From: Lacisediminihabitans sp046156175
GTDB taxonomy: Bacteria > Actinomycetota > Actinomycetes > Actinomycetales > Microbacteriaceae
Assembly: GCF_046156175.1 (NCBI RefSeq)
Contig: NZ_JAYLVL010000001.1
Location: forward strand, 940,211 to 1,004,210
DNA: 64,000 nucleotides
Direction: 5' to 3'
Below the pieces are notes generated by a model that saw only the letters and a list, made by a program, of their open reading frames with translations, did no database searches and had not been told where the DNA came from. Below are positions 1 through 8,170 of the stretch, piece by piece (within the stretch, counting starts at the first letter, position 1; each line of letters begins with the position of its first letter). The translations under genes and the position numbers were made by a program.

Positions 1-133
1 GGGTAACGACGATCACGCCGACCGTGAGTTCTTTGAACAGGTCGTACTCGCGGTTCGTGCCCTTCCACGAGCGACCGGCGATACCGGTCCCCCGTCGCCA
101 GGACATCGGGCTGACTTTCCGTGGCGTGCTCAT
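1..133 (-). CDS. N-terminus of a protein in a cytochrome b operon (runs off window)
   Basis: An ATG at 131-133 on the minus strand overlaps the TGA of the cytochrome b gene (ATGA), so this is the next gene of the same operon. Only about 44 residues are visible, starting MSTPRKVSPMSWRRG. They are basic and then turn hydrophobic (ELTVGVIVVT), which suggests a membrane protein with a short cytoplasmic N-terminus. By position it may be the C-terminal partner of the split cytochrome b or another subunit of the complex. That is inference; the visible part has no diagnostic motif. Confidence 0.55.
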   Translation of the reverse strand, partial: MSTPRKVSPMSWRRGTGIAGRSWKGTNREYDLFKELTVGVIVVT

Positions 134-819
134 CGGACTTCATCACCGGTCAACTGCGCGTCGCTGTCTGCTGCCTCTAGCGGGGGCGCTACCCCGTGCA
201 CCCGTACGAGCAGCACATGAAGAGCGACGATTGCCGCGACCGCAAGGGGCAGCAGCGTGATGTGCCACATGAACATCTGGCCCGCGTTGGCGACATTGAA
301 CCAAGCTCCGATGCCGGCGGCATTCAGCGCGTCCTTCGCTTCGAACGCGATCCATTCCGATTCGAAGTTCGTCTGCAGGAGGTAACCGGTGAACGCCGCT
401 CCGATGGAGACGGCGAACGAGACCACGCCGGTGATCCAGGTGAGCAGCCGGCCGCCGCGCCACGAGGCCATCCAGAACTTGCCCCACAGGTGCACGACCA
501 TGAAGAGGAAGAAGAACTCGACACTCCAGAGGTGCGTGCTGTTCACGAAGTGGCCGAACGAGGACACGTGCCACCAGGTGGGTCCGTTGAGGCTCAGGAC
601 GACGCCAGAGGCGATGATCACCACGAGGGACGCGATCGCGCCCATACCGAAGACGTAGATCCATGAGGCGACGTAGCTCGGCTGGGTCTCCGGCAGAAGC
701 TTCTGCGGCGGCAGGGTCTTGAGCATCCACCGCCGGGCCTTGCCGGTCCAGGTGTAGAACTCCTCTTCGGCTCCGGTGTCGTCGCGGGAGTCGGTCGGCG
801 GCGGAACGATGGTGGTCAT
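130..819 (-). CDS. Cytochrome b N-terminal-domain (b6-like) membrane protein
   Basis: 229 residues. The cytosolic N-terminus (about 1-50) precedes several hydrophobic helices typical of the four-helix haem-binding half of cytochrome b. Two histidine pairs are visible: H96/H110 (HX13H) and H186/H201 (HX14H), the spacing used to ligate two b haems. The length matches the N-terminal module only (b6-like), not a full bc1 cytochrome b. The start is the ATG at 817-819, which overlaps the stop of the small upstream gene (ATGA); a further ATGA joins it to the next gene, so three genes are translationally coupled. It probably transfers electrons in the membrane, with a partner encoded just outside the window. 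Partner and electron acceptor are unknown. Confidence 0.8.
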   Translation of the reverse strand: MTTIVPPPTDSRDDTGAEEEFYTWTGKARRWMLKTLPPQKLLPETQPSYVASWIYVFGMGAIASLVVIIASGVVLSLNGPTWWHVSSFGHFVNSTHLWSVEFFFLFMVVHLWGKFWMASWRGGRLLTWITGVVSFAVSIGAAFTGYLLQTNFESEWIAFEAKDALNAAGIGAWFNVANAGQMFMWHITLLPLAVAAIVALHVLLVRVHGVAPPLEAADSDAQLTGDEVR

Positions 820-980
820 TTGCGCTTCCGTCCCGCCGGGAAGGGCAGCACGAGCGCAAGGATGAACAGGGCGAACATCGTCACGATCACGATGAAGTTG
901 CCCAGCTGGATGGTGAACGCCCCCCAACCGAGATAGACGGTGGGCGTCTCTGCCATCACCGTCGCGAATACTGAATGCAC
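816..980 (-). CDS. Small single-helix membrane protein of the cytochrome operon
   Basis: 54 residues if translated from the GTG at 978-980, which has a good Shine-Dalgarno (GGGAGG) about 5 nt upstream. An in-frame ATG at 954-956 would give 46 residues but lacks such a site. One strongly hydrophobic helix (roughly residues 22-47) is followed by a basic tail ending GRKRK, so the C-terminus is probably cytoplasmic. Its stop overlaps the cytochrome b start, so it is the first gene of the operon and probably a small subunit or assembly protein. No named family was recognised. Confidence 0.6.
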   Translation of the reverse strand: MHSVFATVMAETPTVYLGWGAFTIQLGNFIVIVTMFALFILALVLPFPAGRKRK

Positions 981-1123
981 GTTTGCCTCCCGAGGTTCCA
1001 ATACTCGAACCGTAGGCCTCGGAATCGTCCACCCTCGGGACTTTGGTCACCACCTCAGCGGGTGAGAAGAGCGCGTTTGCGACCGACCGCAGTGAGCCGA
1101 CGACGCGCGCGCGATTCGACGGC

Positions 1124-1135
1124 TAGCGTGGAGGG
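1124..1135 (+). promoter_or_regulatory. Leaderless-type -10 element before the S9 peptidase
   Basis: TAGCGT (1124-1129) followed by 6 nt and then the ATG. This matches the actinobacterial pattern TANNNT-N6/7-ATG, in which transcription starts at the start codon. The GGAGG just before the ATG is too close to act as a normal ribosome site. Confidence 0.45.
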
Positions 1136-3223
1136 ATGTCAACTGAGACTCAGCTTCTGCCCTTCGCGTCCCTCGACAGCTACATCGCGCTTCCCCGGGT
1201 GGAGGGCCTCGCCCTCTCCCCCGACGGACGCACGGTGGTCCTGACCGTCGCGACCCTGTCCCTGGACCGCACCACCTACCAGCGCGCACTGTGGTCGGTT
1301 CCGGCCGACGGATCGGGCACCCCGACCCGGCTCACCCGCTCGGCCAAGGGCGAATCCGGGGTGGCTTTCACCGGGTCCGGCGACATCCTCTTCATCTCCG
1401 CCCGTGCGGATGCCGCGGCGGAGAAGGATGCGGAAGCCGCGCAGCTCTGGATCCTGCGCGCCGCCGGGGGTGAGGCGCGAGCGATCACCCGGCTGCTTGG
1501 CGGGGTGTCCGAGATAGCCGCAACCGCCACGGGGAGCGACGGGGTGATCATCGCGGCGAACCTCCTGCCGTCTTCGAACAGTCTCGAGGCGGAGGCTGCG
1601 GCGCGCACCGAACGCACGACGAAGAAGGTCACCGCCATCCTGCACGAGAGCTATCCCGTGCGGTATTGGGACCACGACCTCGGGCCGGCTGAGCCACATC
1701 TCCTGGCGCTCGACCTGTCCGAACTCACGGACACGGTCCCGACCTCCGGCGGGGCTTCGGACACACCCCCGGAGCCGCTGCCCTATCCCGCGGACCTGCC
1801 TCGTCCGCGCGACCTCACGCCGAGCCCGGGCCGCACCGCCGACACGGCCGGTCAGGAGCTCACTCCCGACGGCAACACCCTCATCGCCTCGCTGCGGGTT
1901 CCGGAGCAGCGATCGGGTCGCTTCATCATCGTGTCGATCGACGTCGAAACCGGTGCGACGACGCCTCTCTTCGACGAGGAGCGGGTGGACTTCGAGGTAC
2001 CGGCCGTGAGCCACGACGGCACGCGGATCGCCTTCGTTCGTGCCGAATACAGCACTCCGAGTGGCCCGGCGGACCAGGAACTGTGGGTGGCCGACATCGA
2101 CGGCAGCAACCCTCGCCGCATCGCCGAGGGATGGGATCGCTGGGCCTCGAGCCTCGTCTTCGACGCCGACGACCACTCCCTCATCGTCACCGCCGACAAC
2201 GACGGTCGCGGCCCCATCTTCCGGGTGCCTCTCGAAGGTGGAGCCCCGAGTCGGCTCACCGTCGACGACTTCAGCTACACCGATGTCGCGGTCGACAGCG
2301 CGACGGGTGAACTCGTGGCGCTGCGGTCATCCTGGGTCACGCCGCCGCATCCGGTGCGCATCGACCGCTCGGGAGTCGTCACCCCGCTCGCAACCCCGGC
2401 GCAGCTTCCCCCGGTGCCCGGGTCGATCACCGAGGTCGAGACTGTCGCGGAGGATGGCTCGCGGGTGCGCGCGTGGCTACTGCTTCCCGAGGGCGCCTCG
2501 CCGCAGCATCCTGCTCCCCTCCTGCTCTGGATTCATGGCGGGCCGCTCAACAGTTGGAACGCGTGGAGCTGGCGGTGGAACCCACTGCTCGCGGTCTCCC
2601 GCGGGTACGCGGTGCTGCTGCCCGATCCCGCCCTTTCCACCGGCTATGGCCTCGACTTCATCGCGAGGGGCTGGGATGCCTGGGGCGCGAAGCCCTTCAC
2701 CGACCTGATGGCGATCACGGATGCCGCGGAAGCCCGCCCTGACATCGATGCGACCCGCACGGCGGCGCTCGGCGGATCGTTCGGTGGCTACATGGCCAAC
2801 TGGGTGGCCGGGCACAGCTCCCGTTTCCGGGCGATCGTCAGCCACGCCAGCCTCTGGGCACTCGACCAGTTCAACGGCACCACCGACAACTCCTGGTACT
2901 GGCAGAGCATCTTCTCGCCTCAGGGGATGATCGACAGTTCACCGCACCACAGCGTGCGCGACATCGTGACGCCGATGCTGGTGATCCACGGCGACAAAGA
3001 TTACCGCGTTCCGGTCGGGGAGAGCCTGCGACTCTGGTCGGAACTGGCCGAGCACCATGCCGCCGCCGACGGTACGACCCCGCACAAGTTCCTTCTCTTC
3101 CCAGACGAGAATCACTGGGTACTGAAACCCCAGCACGCCGTGGTCTGGTACGAGACAGTCTTCGCATTCCTCGACCAGCATGTTCACGATGCGGACTGGG
3201 TGCGTCCGACGCTTCTCGGCTGA
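1136..3223 (+). CDS. S9-family prolyl oligopeptidase-like serine peptidase
   Basis: 695 residues. The N-terminal two thirds look like a beta-propeller with repeated WSVPADG / LWVADIDG-type blades; the C-terminal third is an alpha/beta-hydrolase catalytic domain. The triad is visible: S548 in GGSFGGYM, D622 in HGDKDYRVP and H660 in ENHWV, in the order and spacing of dipeptidyl-peptidase IV / acylaminoacyl-peptidase relatives. There is no signal peptide, so it is probably a cytoplasmic peptidase that trims short peptides. The start is supported by a leaderless-type -10 element. A hairpin follows the stop. It is divergent from the cytochrome operon. Exact specificity cannot be read from sequence. 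Confidence 0.88.
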   Translation: MSTETQLLPFASLDSYIALPRVEGLALSPDGRTVVLTVATLSLDRTTYQRALWSVPADGSGTPTRLTRSAKGESGVAFTGSGDILFISARADAAAEKDAEAAQLWILRAAGGEARAITRLLGGVSEIAATATGSDGVIIAANLLPSSNSLEAEAAARTERTTKKVTAILHESYPVRYWDHDLGPAEPHLLALDLSELTDTVPTSGGASDTPPEPLPYPADLPRPRDLTPSPGRTADTAGQELTPDGNTLIASLRVPEQRSGRFIIVSIDVETGATTPLFDEERVDFEVPAVSHDGTRIAFVRAEYSTPSGPADQELWVADIDGSNPRRIAEGWDRWASSLVFDADDHSLIVTADNDGRGPIFRVPLEGGAPSRLTVDDFSYTDVAVDSATGELVALRSSWVTPPHPVRIDRSGVVTPLATPAQLPPVPGSITEVETVAEDGSRVRAWLLLPEGASPQHPAPLLLWIHGGPLNSWNAWSWRWNPLLAVSRGYAVLLPDPALSTGYGLDFIARGWDAWGAKPFTDLMAITDAAEARPDIDATRTAALGGSFGGYMANWVAGHSSRFRAIVSHASLWALDQFNGTTDNSWYWQSIFSPQGMIDSSPHHSVRDIVTPMLVIHGDKDYRVPVGESLRLWSELAEHHAAADGTTPHKFLLFPDENHWVLKPQHAVVWYETVFAFLDQHVHDADWVRPTLLG

Positions 3224-3278
3224 CCCGCGCGGTGCGCCGGTCCTCCTCGCCGCTCGCACATTCGGGACCTAAGGCCCG

Positions 3279-3304
3279 GTCTGCGGTCGTCCTCGATCGC
3301 AGAC
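3279..3304 (+). terminator. Hairpin after the S9 peptidase
   Basis: GTCTGCG (3279-3285) pairs with CGCAGAC (3298-3304); flanking GCCCG/CGGGC may extend the stem. There is no T-run. Probably a transcript end or processing signal. Confidence 0.4.
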
Positions 3305-3356
3305 TGAAGCCCGGGCACCACTGCCCGCCCCGCATTGAAGACTCAAGAGGACCCCC

Positions 3357-3518
3357 ATGAACGGTGTGTCGGGCGCACGACGGGCGAGATCGACCTCCCC
3401 GGCGCCTTCCTCGACAGGAAGGCCGCTTCGGTCGTGCACGCGGCGCCGGGTCCGCTATTCCACCGGGTCCGAGTTCGTGATCGACGGCGGAGTCACCGCG
3501 GGAATCCCGCACTCGTGA
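3357..3518 (+). pseudogene. Collapsed short-chain dehydrogenase (SDR) remnant
   Basis: A 53-codon frame runs from ATG 3357 (with RBS-like AGAGGA upstream) to TGA 3516-3518. Its last 20 residues read YSTGSEFVIDGGVTAGIPHS, the typical C-terminal end of classical NAD(P)-dependent SDRs. The preceding 30 residues are arginine/serine-rich and unlike any SDR core. The Rossmann glycine motif and the YxxxK active site are absent. The simplest reading is an internal deletion of about 200 codons that fused the start region to the 3' end. Its stop overlaps the GTG of the next gene, so translation of the remnant could still drive the downstream gene. Confidence 0.65.
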
Positions 3519-4042
3519 CCACGGCGGCGATCCTTAAGCGAGTGTCCACCTCGCTCGTGACCAACCCGGATGGCGTGCGGGTGCTCGCCGGCGCCGTGAT
3601 GATGGCCGCGCATTTCGAGCGTTTCGCCCAGGTGGCCCTGTCACCCCCGGTGCCCGATCGAACGCGCTCGACGGAGGTCGCGGCACTCGGCAACGTGCTA
3701 CTGGTCTGCGCTCCCGGCTGCGATTCGATCATGGTCGGCGAGAATCTCGCGGCGGCCCTGGCCGCCGGAAACCGCGTGGCCATCTCGCTCGCCGGTGTGC
3801 CCGACCAGCTCACGCGACTCCTGTTCGAGTTGCTCTTCGGGGTATTCGCAACGGAATGCTTCTCGGTTCTCACCGATGCGTGCCCGTGGAAGATCTCGAG
3901 CGCCGGTCTCTCGATCGTCGTCCTCACCCCCTCGCGTGCATTCCTCAACGAGCGACCGTGGATCGCGCAGGCGCAGTCGCTCGGGGAGCTCACTCCCTCC
4001 GCGGACCTCCTGCGGTTCTATGGCGCCCTCCGGCAGGTCTGA
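3515..4042 (+). CDS. Unrecognised protein with a weak aldehyde-dehydrogenase-like segment
   Basis: 175 residues from GTG 3515-3517, which overlaps the TGA of the SDR remnant (GTGA). Residues about 55-95 (GNVLLVCAPGCDS... LAAALAAGN) resemble the GxVLxIAPxN...LAAALAAGN segment at the cofactor-binding start of aldehyde dehydrogenases. The catalytic Cys and Glu motifs are absent and the protein is far too short. It may be a decayed fragment of such an enzyme or an unrelated Rossmann-like fold. A longer in-frame ORF starts at 3335 but would run over the SDR remnant in another frame, so the GTG is preferred. Function unknown. Confidence 0.5.
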   Translation: MTTAAILKRVSTSLVTNPDGVRVLAGAVMMAAHFERFAQVALSPPVPDRTRSTEVAALGNVLLVCAPGCDSIMVGENLAAALAAGNRVAISLAGVPDQLTRLLFELLFGVFATECFSVLTDACPWKISSAGLSIVVLTPSRAFLNERPWIAQAQSLGELTPSADLLRFYGALRQV

Positions 4043-4114
4043 CCCACGATTCCGGGCCCGACGACGCCAGGTCGAGAAGGCGCGGATCGGGTGGGTGACG
4101 CCACGATCGTGGGG

Positions 4115-4192
4115 CTGAGGGCGGATGACTCCGCCGACACGCCGTCCGTCGGGCGGAACACGCCGCCGAGTCATCCGGATGTACGCCCTCAG
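4115..4192 (+). terminator. Long imperfect palindrome after the gene ending at 4042
   Basis: CTGAGGGCG plus GATGACT (from 4115) pair with AGTCATC and CGCCCTCAG (to 4192), with an extra 8-nt insertion in the right arm. It sits 70 nt after a stop codon and may act as a bidirectional transcript end for convergent genes. There is no T-run. Confidence 0.35.
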
Positions 4193-4254
4193 CCTTCAAC
4201 GATGCGGTGGAACAGCGCCTCTCGGTTGACCCTCGGTGGTTCAGCGGCGCCGGT

Positions 4255-4422
4255 TCAGCGGCGACGGACGGCCGGCTTCTGCGGCCTGACGTACTGCAAC
4301 TTGGCCGATTCCTGCAGTCTCGCCGGATCGCCGCCGCCCCCGCCGAACGCGGCAACAATCGACTGGGCGATATCGGCGGCAAGAGATCCAAACCGCACGA
4401 GTGCGAGCCTCACCCTGTTCAT
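4255..4422 (-). CDS. Small hypothetical protein with glycine-rich stretch
   Basis: 55 residues from the ATG at 4420-4422, which overlaps the TGA of the upstream small membrane-protein gene (ATGA). The sequence has a short amphipathic helix (MNRVRLALVRFGSLA), then AAFGGGGGD and a basic C-terminus. No family was recognised. The start-stop overlap supports it as a real second cistron. Confidence 0.45.
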   Translation of the reverse strand: MNRVRLALVRFGSLAADIAQSIVAAFGGGGGDPARLQESAKLQYVRPQKPAVRRR

Positions 4423-4661
4423 CGGTTTCGGAGGGCTCGTTGCCTCCGCAAGACGTCGAACAGCACCGTGAAGAGGGGCACGACAGAGAGGGCACCGAGC
4501 CCTTGGTCGTGTGTGGGATCTATCGCCGCCACCGCGGTCAATATGACAAACCAGACGATGGCTCCGACGACCCACACGGCTCGCCACCAGGGCGTGGCGA
4601 AGAGGAAGGCAAATCGATGCCCGATGCCCATCGGCCGGCCGCGCGGCACAACTCCACTCAT
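4419..4661 (-). CDS. Small two-helix membrane protein
   Basis: 80 residues from the ATG at 4659-4661, preceded by AGAGGGAG. Two hydrophobic segments are visible (around ATPWWRAVWVVGAIVWFVI and LGALSVVPLFTVLFDVL), and the C-terminus is basic. It is the first gene of a two-gene minus-strand unit with the 55-residue gene. Divergent from the GNAT-AAA+ gene about 100 bp away. No named family recognised. Confidence 0.5.
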   Translation of the reverse strand: MSGVVPRGRPMGIGHRFAFLFATPWWRAVWVVGAIVWFVILTAVAAIDPTHDQGLGALSVVPLFTVLFDVLRRQRALRNR

Positions 4662-4761
4662 GATGAGACTCCCTCTGCTGTGAGAGTACGGCACTCGAAG
4701 CTCGCGCAGGCAGTGTTGCCCTAGATTGACATCCACACGTCATTCACGCGAGGGAGCCCCA

Positions 4762-6048
4762 ATGACCGGTTGGCGCATCCGAGACTTCCATTCGGACGAT
4801 CTCGACGGCATTCTTCACCTGTGGGAGGAGATCACTGCCGCCAGGACGGAGCCGGTGTACGGCCTCTCCGAGGTGCTGGCGTCCTGCCAGAAGGACCATG
4901 CCGTCGTCGCCATGCACGGTGAGACGGTGATCGGAGCCGCTGTCGGTCGGGCCGCCCACGCCCAGGGCTGGATCGTGTTCCTCTCCACGGCCCGGCAGTG
5001 GCAGGGGCAGGGCATCGGTACGGCGATGCTCGCCGCCCTGGAGAATCGGATGGCCCCGCACGGGCTGGCCAAGCTCTCTGCCCTGATGCCGGAGTCCGCC
5101 AGCCGGGTGGATGCCTTCCTCAATCGCGGCTTCGAGGTCAAGAAGAACCTCCGCTACTTCGAACGCCACATCCCGGTGCAGCGCGAAGAGCTGCGCTCGC
5201 TGAGCGAGCTGGGCGGACGCATCCTTCCCCGAGATCTCTGGGAGGGGGTCGGTGGCATGCAGCGGGAGAAGGAACTGCTCGAGCGACGACTCGTGATGCC
5301 CCTGGCCAAACCGGATATGGCTGAGCAATACGGGGTCGTACCGCCCAAGGCCGTCGTGCTGTTCGGTCCGCCCGGCACGGGTAAGACCACCTTCGCCAAG
5401 GCGATCGCCTCCCGCCTCGAATGGCCGTTCGTGGAGGTGTTCCCCTCACGGCTCGCCGCCGACCCGAAGGGATTGGCCGGCGCTCTGCGCGAGACCTTCC
5501 TCAAGATCTCCGAGCTCGAACACGCTGTGGTGTTCATCGACGAGGTGGAGGAGATCGCCGCCCAGCGCGGCGGGGAGCCGCCCTCGGCCCTGCAGGGCGT
5601 TACCAACGAATTGCTGAAGATCATCCCGGCGTTCCGGGAACAACCGGGACGGCTTCTCGTCTGCGCGACAAACTTCATCCGCGCTCTCGATTCCGCCTTC
5701 CTCCGCCACGGGCGCTTCGACTATGTCGTGCCGATCGGACTGCCGGATGTCGCGGCCCGACTGGCCATCTGGGAGCGCTACATCCCCGCATCCGTCGACG
5801 GCCTGGTCGATCTTGATGCCCTCGTCGTGGCGAGCGACGGATTCTCCCCCGCCGATGTCGAGTACGCAGCGCGTCGAGCATCGCAGGAGGCGCTCGAGCG
5901 TGCCCTCTTCTCGGGGGCGGATGCCTCTGGCCCGGCCGGCCCGAGCACTCAGGACTACATCGCCGCGATCAGTTCCACTCGCACGACGGTGTCTCCGCAG
6001 GTCGCCGCGGAGTTCCTCGAAGACATCGAGAGGTTGGCGCGGCTCTGA
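4762..6048 (+). CDS. GNAT acetyltransferase fused to an AAA+ ATPase
   Basis: 428 residues from ATG 4762 (RBS-like GAGGGAG). Residues 1-140 form a GNAT fold; the acetyl-CoA loop is seen as RQWQGQGIGTAML, then EVKKNLRYFERH. Residues about 155-428 are an AAA+ module with Walker A GPPGTGKTT (202-210, K208), Walker B VVFIDEVEE (D260, E261), sensor-1-like CATNFIRALDSAFLRHGRFD including the second-region arginines, and an HGRF.. / SPADVEYAAR sensor-2 region like FtsH/Cdc48-type ATPases. This suggests ATP-driven remodelling of a protein that is also acetylated, or acetyl-CoA/substrate sensing by a remodeller. No substrate is evident from neighbours. The 3' end is the seed of a tandem repeat array. 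Confidence 0.8.
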   Translation: MTGWRIRDFHSDDLDGILHLWEEITAARTEPVYGLSEVLASCQKDHAVVAMHGETVIGAAVGRAAHAQGWIVFLSTARQWQGQGIGTAMLAALENRMAPHGLAKLSALMPESASRVDAFLNRGFEVKKNLRYFERHIPVQREELRSLSELGGRILPRDLWEGVGGMQREKELLERRLVMPLAKPDMAEQYGVVPPKAVVLFGPPGTGKTTFAKAIASRLEWPFVEVFPSRLAADPKGLAGALRETFLKISELEHAVVFIDEVEEIAAQRGGEPPSALQGVTNELLKIIPAFREQPGRLLVCATNFIRALDSAFLRHGRFDYVVPIGLPDVAARLAIWERYIPASVDGLVDLDALVVASDGFSPADVEYAARRASQEALERALFSGADASGPAGPSTQDYIAAISSTRTTVSPQVAAEFLEDIERLARL

Positions 6049-6235
6049 GCATGGCGAAGCTCTGATGTCGGCGCGGCTCTAAGGTTGGCGCGGCTCTGAG
6101 CGTGGCGCGACCCTGAGTTTTGCGCGGACGCTGAGCGTGGCGCGACCCTGAGTTTTGCGCGGACGCTGAGCGTGGCGCAACCCTGAGTTTTGCGCGGACG
6201 CTGAGCGTGGCGCAACCCTGAGTTTTGCGCGCACG
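6031..6235 (+). repeat. Tandem repeat array growing out of the end of the GNAT-AAA+ gene
   Basis: The last codons of the preceding gene (AGGTTGGCGCGGCTCTGA, 6031-6048) recur at 6083-6100, with degenerate 17-18 bp copies between. Four nearly identical 35-bp units follow at 6096-6130, 6131-6165, 6166-6200 and 6201-6235; each consists of two 17-18 bp sub-units ending CTGAG. Only single-base differences separate the four units, so amplification is recent. Confidence 0.85.
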
Positions 6236-6271
6236 CTGAAGTCCGGGCGCGCTGTGGCCGGCGACGGCCGC

Positions 6272-7651
6272 TCAGTGGCCGCCGAGCAGCACCTCAGGAT
6301 GCGTCAGGCGCCACCATCCGCCCGGCCCGGAGATCGAGCCGTCCAGCACGAGGGGCACCGAGATCGAGTTTCCGTCGACGGTGAAGTCGAGACTGCCGAC
6401 CGTCGATCCGTCGGTAGCGGTCTTGCCTGCCGTGATCGACAGCGGTCTGATGGTCATGGTGGAGGTGATCGGCGCATCCGACCAGGTGAGCACGGACGCC
6501 CGATCGCCCGTCACCACTCGAGCGCCGTCTTTCCACGGGGTGGAGTAGCGCCCCACCACGGTGCCGGTGGACTCCAGCGTCACGACATGGAAGCCCGACT
6601 CGATGCTGCGGATCAGGATCTGGGCGTCACTGTTCACGGTTTCGCGGCTGCTTCCGCCGAGGATCACACCGGTTATCGTGATCGGCTTCGGCAGGCCGAC
6701 GTTCACCGTGGCAGAGAAGAGCAGGCAGGAACCTGCCGAGTCGAGGGTGCCGGTCTTGATGCCATCGATCCCCTCGGAGCCGAGGCTGATGTTGTTGTTC
6801 GACAGAGCTCCGATGCCCGGCACGTCCACGGTGCGGGAGCCGACGATGGACGCCAGAGTCGGATTGGCCATCGCCAGCTTGCCGATGGCGATGAGGTCGG
6901 CAGGAGTGCTGACGTTCCTGGCGTCGATTCCGGTCGGCTCCACGATGGTCGTTCCGCTGAGCCCGTGGACGGAGAGCCAGGTCTTGACCGCACTGAGATA
7001 TCGGCCGCGCGATCCGAACGCCCAGGTGCTCACCGCGTCAGCGTAGTTGCAGGCCGATGCCACCAGCATGAGCGCGAGCGCATCGTGTTCCGACAGTGTG
7101 CTGCCGGTCTTCATCGGCTCGACCGAGGCGCCGAGCACGTAGTACTGGTCGTAGAGGTCGTGATCGGCCTTGCTGAAGGTGAGAGTCGGTCCGGCGTCGT
7201 CGCCCGTCAGCGGCTTTGCCTCGAGCACCACCAGGGCGGTGATCAGCTTGCTGATGCTCGCGATCGGCAGGGGCCCGGGTCCTCCGCTCGATGCCAGGAT
7301 GCCATTGGTACCGACCGTTCCGGCGAAGGTCTCGGCACCGGTGACGCTCACGGCAGACTCCCCCTGAGCCGGCAGCGTGAGTTGAACGGCACCGGGAACG
7401 CTGAGGGCTGGCTTGGTCGCGGTGAGCACGGCAGTCGGTAGCGGCGCGAGGAGTGCGACCGGAAGGTGGGTGCCGACCGCTGCCACGATCACGAGCACCA
7501 CGACTAGCCCCGCGATTCGGCGGCGCATGCGACGGCGGCGAGCCGACGCCCGCACGGCCGGATCGAGCGGATCCGAGCCCGGGGCATCCGCTCCGCGCTC
7601 GAGCATCTCCGAGAAGTCCGCGAGGTCCGTCGCGCCGGAGGTCCCGGTCAT
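6272..7651 (-). CDS. D-alanyl-D-alanine carboxypeptidase-like (S11) membrane protein
   Basis: 459 residues. A cytoplasmic, arginine-rich N-terminus (to about 45) is followed by one membrane helix (about 46-62), placing the rest outside. The penicillin-binding fold shows SxxK as S132-I-S-K135 in PIASISKLIT, and KTG at 299-301 in GIKTGTLDSAG. The SxN motif reads S199-A-C201, with Asn one residue late, which may alter or impair catalysis. The family trims the terminal D-Ala of peptidoglycan stem peptides. The C-terminal 120 residues form an extra beta-rich domain as in PBP5 relatives. It is a single gene that converges on the repeat array. The start is not marked by a clear Shine-Dalgarno. Confidence 0.8.
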   Translation of the reverse strand: MTGTSGATDLADFSEMLERGADAPGSDPLDPAVRASARRRRMRRRIAGLVVVLVIVAAVGTHLPVALLAPLPTAVLTATKPALSVPGAVQLTLPAQGESAVSVTGAETFAGTVGTNGILASSGGPGPLPIASISKLITALVVLEAKPLTGDDAGPTLTFSKADHDLYDQYYVLGASVEPMKTGSTLSEHDALALMLVASACNYADAVSTWAFGSRGRYLSAVKTWLSVHGLSGTTIVEPTGIDARNVSTPADLIAIGKLAMANPTLASIVGSRTVDVPGIGALSNNNISLGSEGIDGIKTGTLDSAGSCLLFSATVNVGLPKPITITGVILGGSSRETVNSDAQILIRSIESGFHVVTLESTGTVVGRYSTPWKDGARVVTGDRASVLTWSDAPITSTMTIRPLSITAGKTATDGSTVGSLDFTVDGNSISVPLVLDGSISGPGGWWRLTHPEVLLGGH

Positions 7652-7773
7652 CGTGCCGCCATAGCGCGAACGCCGGTCTCCGACTTTGAGTACATATGCT
7701 CATGTTATGGCTGGTTCGCGAACAAAACGGATCCGAAGGCGTAACTTTTACAGCGACAGGAACGAGGAAGCCC

Positions 7774-8166
7774 ATGACACCGTGGCCCGGATCGATCAGC
7801 GCGATCACGCTCTTCGTCGACGATCTGGCGGCGACCAAGTCCTTCTACCTCCAGGTCTTCCAGTTGCCGATCCTCTTCGAAGACGCGAACTCCGCAGTGT
7901 TCCGGTTCGACAACACGATGATCAACCTGCTGAAGTCCTCCGAGGCAGTGAGCCTCATCGAACCCGCCGCGGTGGCCGCTGCCCAGGGCGGCTCGCGGCT
8001 CCAGCTCACCCTGGATGTGGAGGACGTCGATGCCATGTGCGCCGAGCTCACCGGGCGGGGGGTGCAGCTGCTGAACGGTCCGATGGACCGCGAGTGGGGC
8101 ATCCGCACGGCCAGCTTCCAGGACCCGGGCGGTCACATCTGGGAGATCGCGCAGCCCCTCGCCTAG
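7774..8166 (+). CDS. VOC-family (glyoxalase/bleomycin resistance fold) protein
   Basis: 130 residues from ATG 7774 (RBS-like GAGGAAG). The betaalphabetabetabeta repeats of the vicinal-oxygen-chelate fold are visible: ITLFVDDLAATKSFYLQVFQLP at the start and FQDPGGHIWEIAQP at the end, with a likely metal Glu near the C-terminus. Members bind metal and isomerise, cleave or sequester small molecules; the substrate cannot be deduced. An in-frame upstream start (7696) exists but lacks family similarity. It lies 4 nt upstream of the next gene, so they are probably co-transcribed. Confidence 0.8.
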   Translation: MTPWPGSISAITLFVDDLAATKSFYLQVFQLPILFEDANSAVFRFDNTMINLLKSSEAVSLIEPAAVAAAQGGSRLQLTLDVEDVDAMCAELTGRGVQLLNGPMDREWGIRTASFQDPGGHIWEIAQPLA

Positions 8167-8170
8167 CGCG

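Noticed and set aside
6031..6235. CRISPR array
   Set aside because: Units are directly adjacent with no unique spacers, and no cas genes are present.
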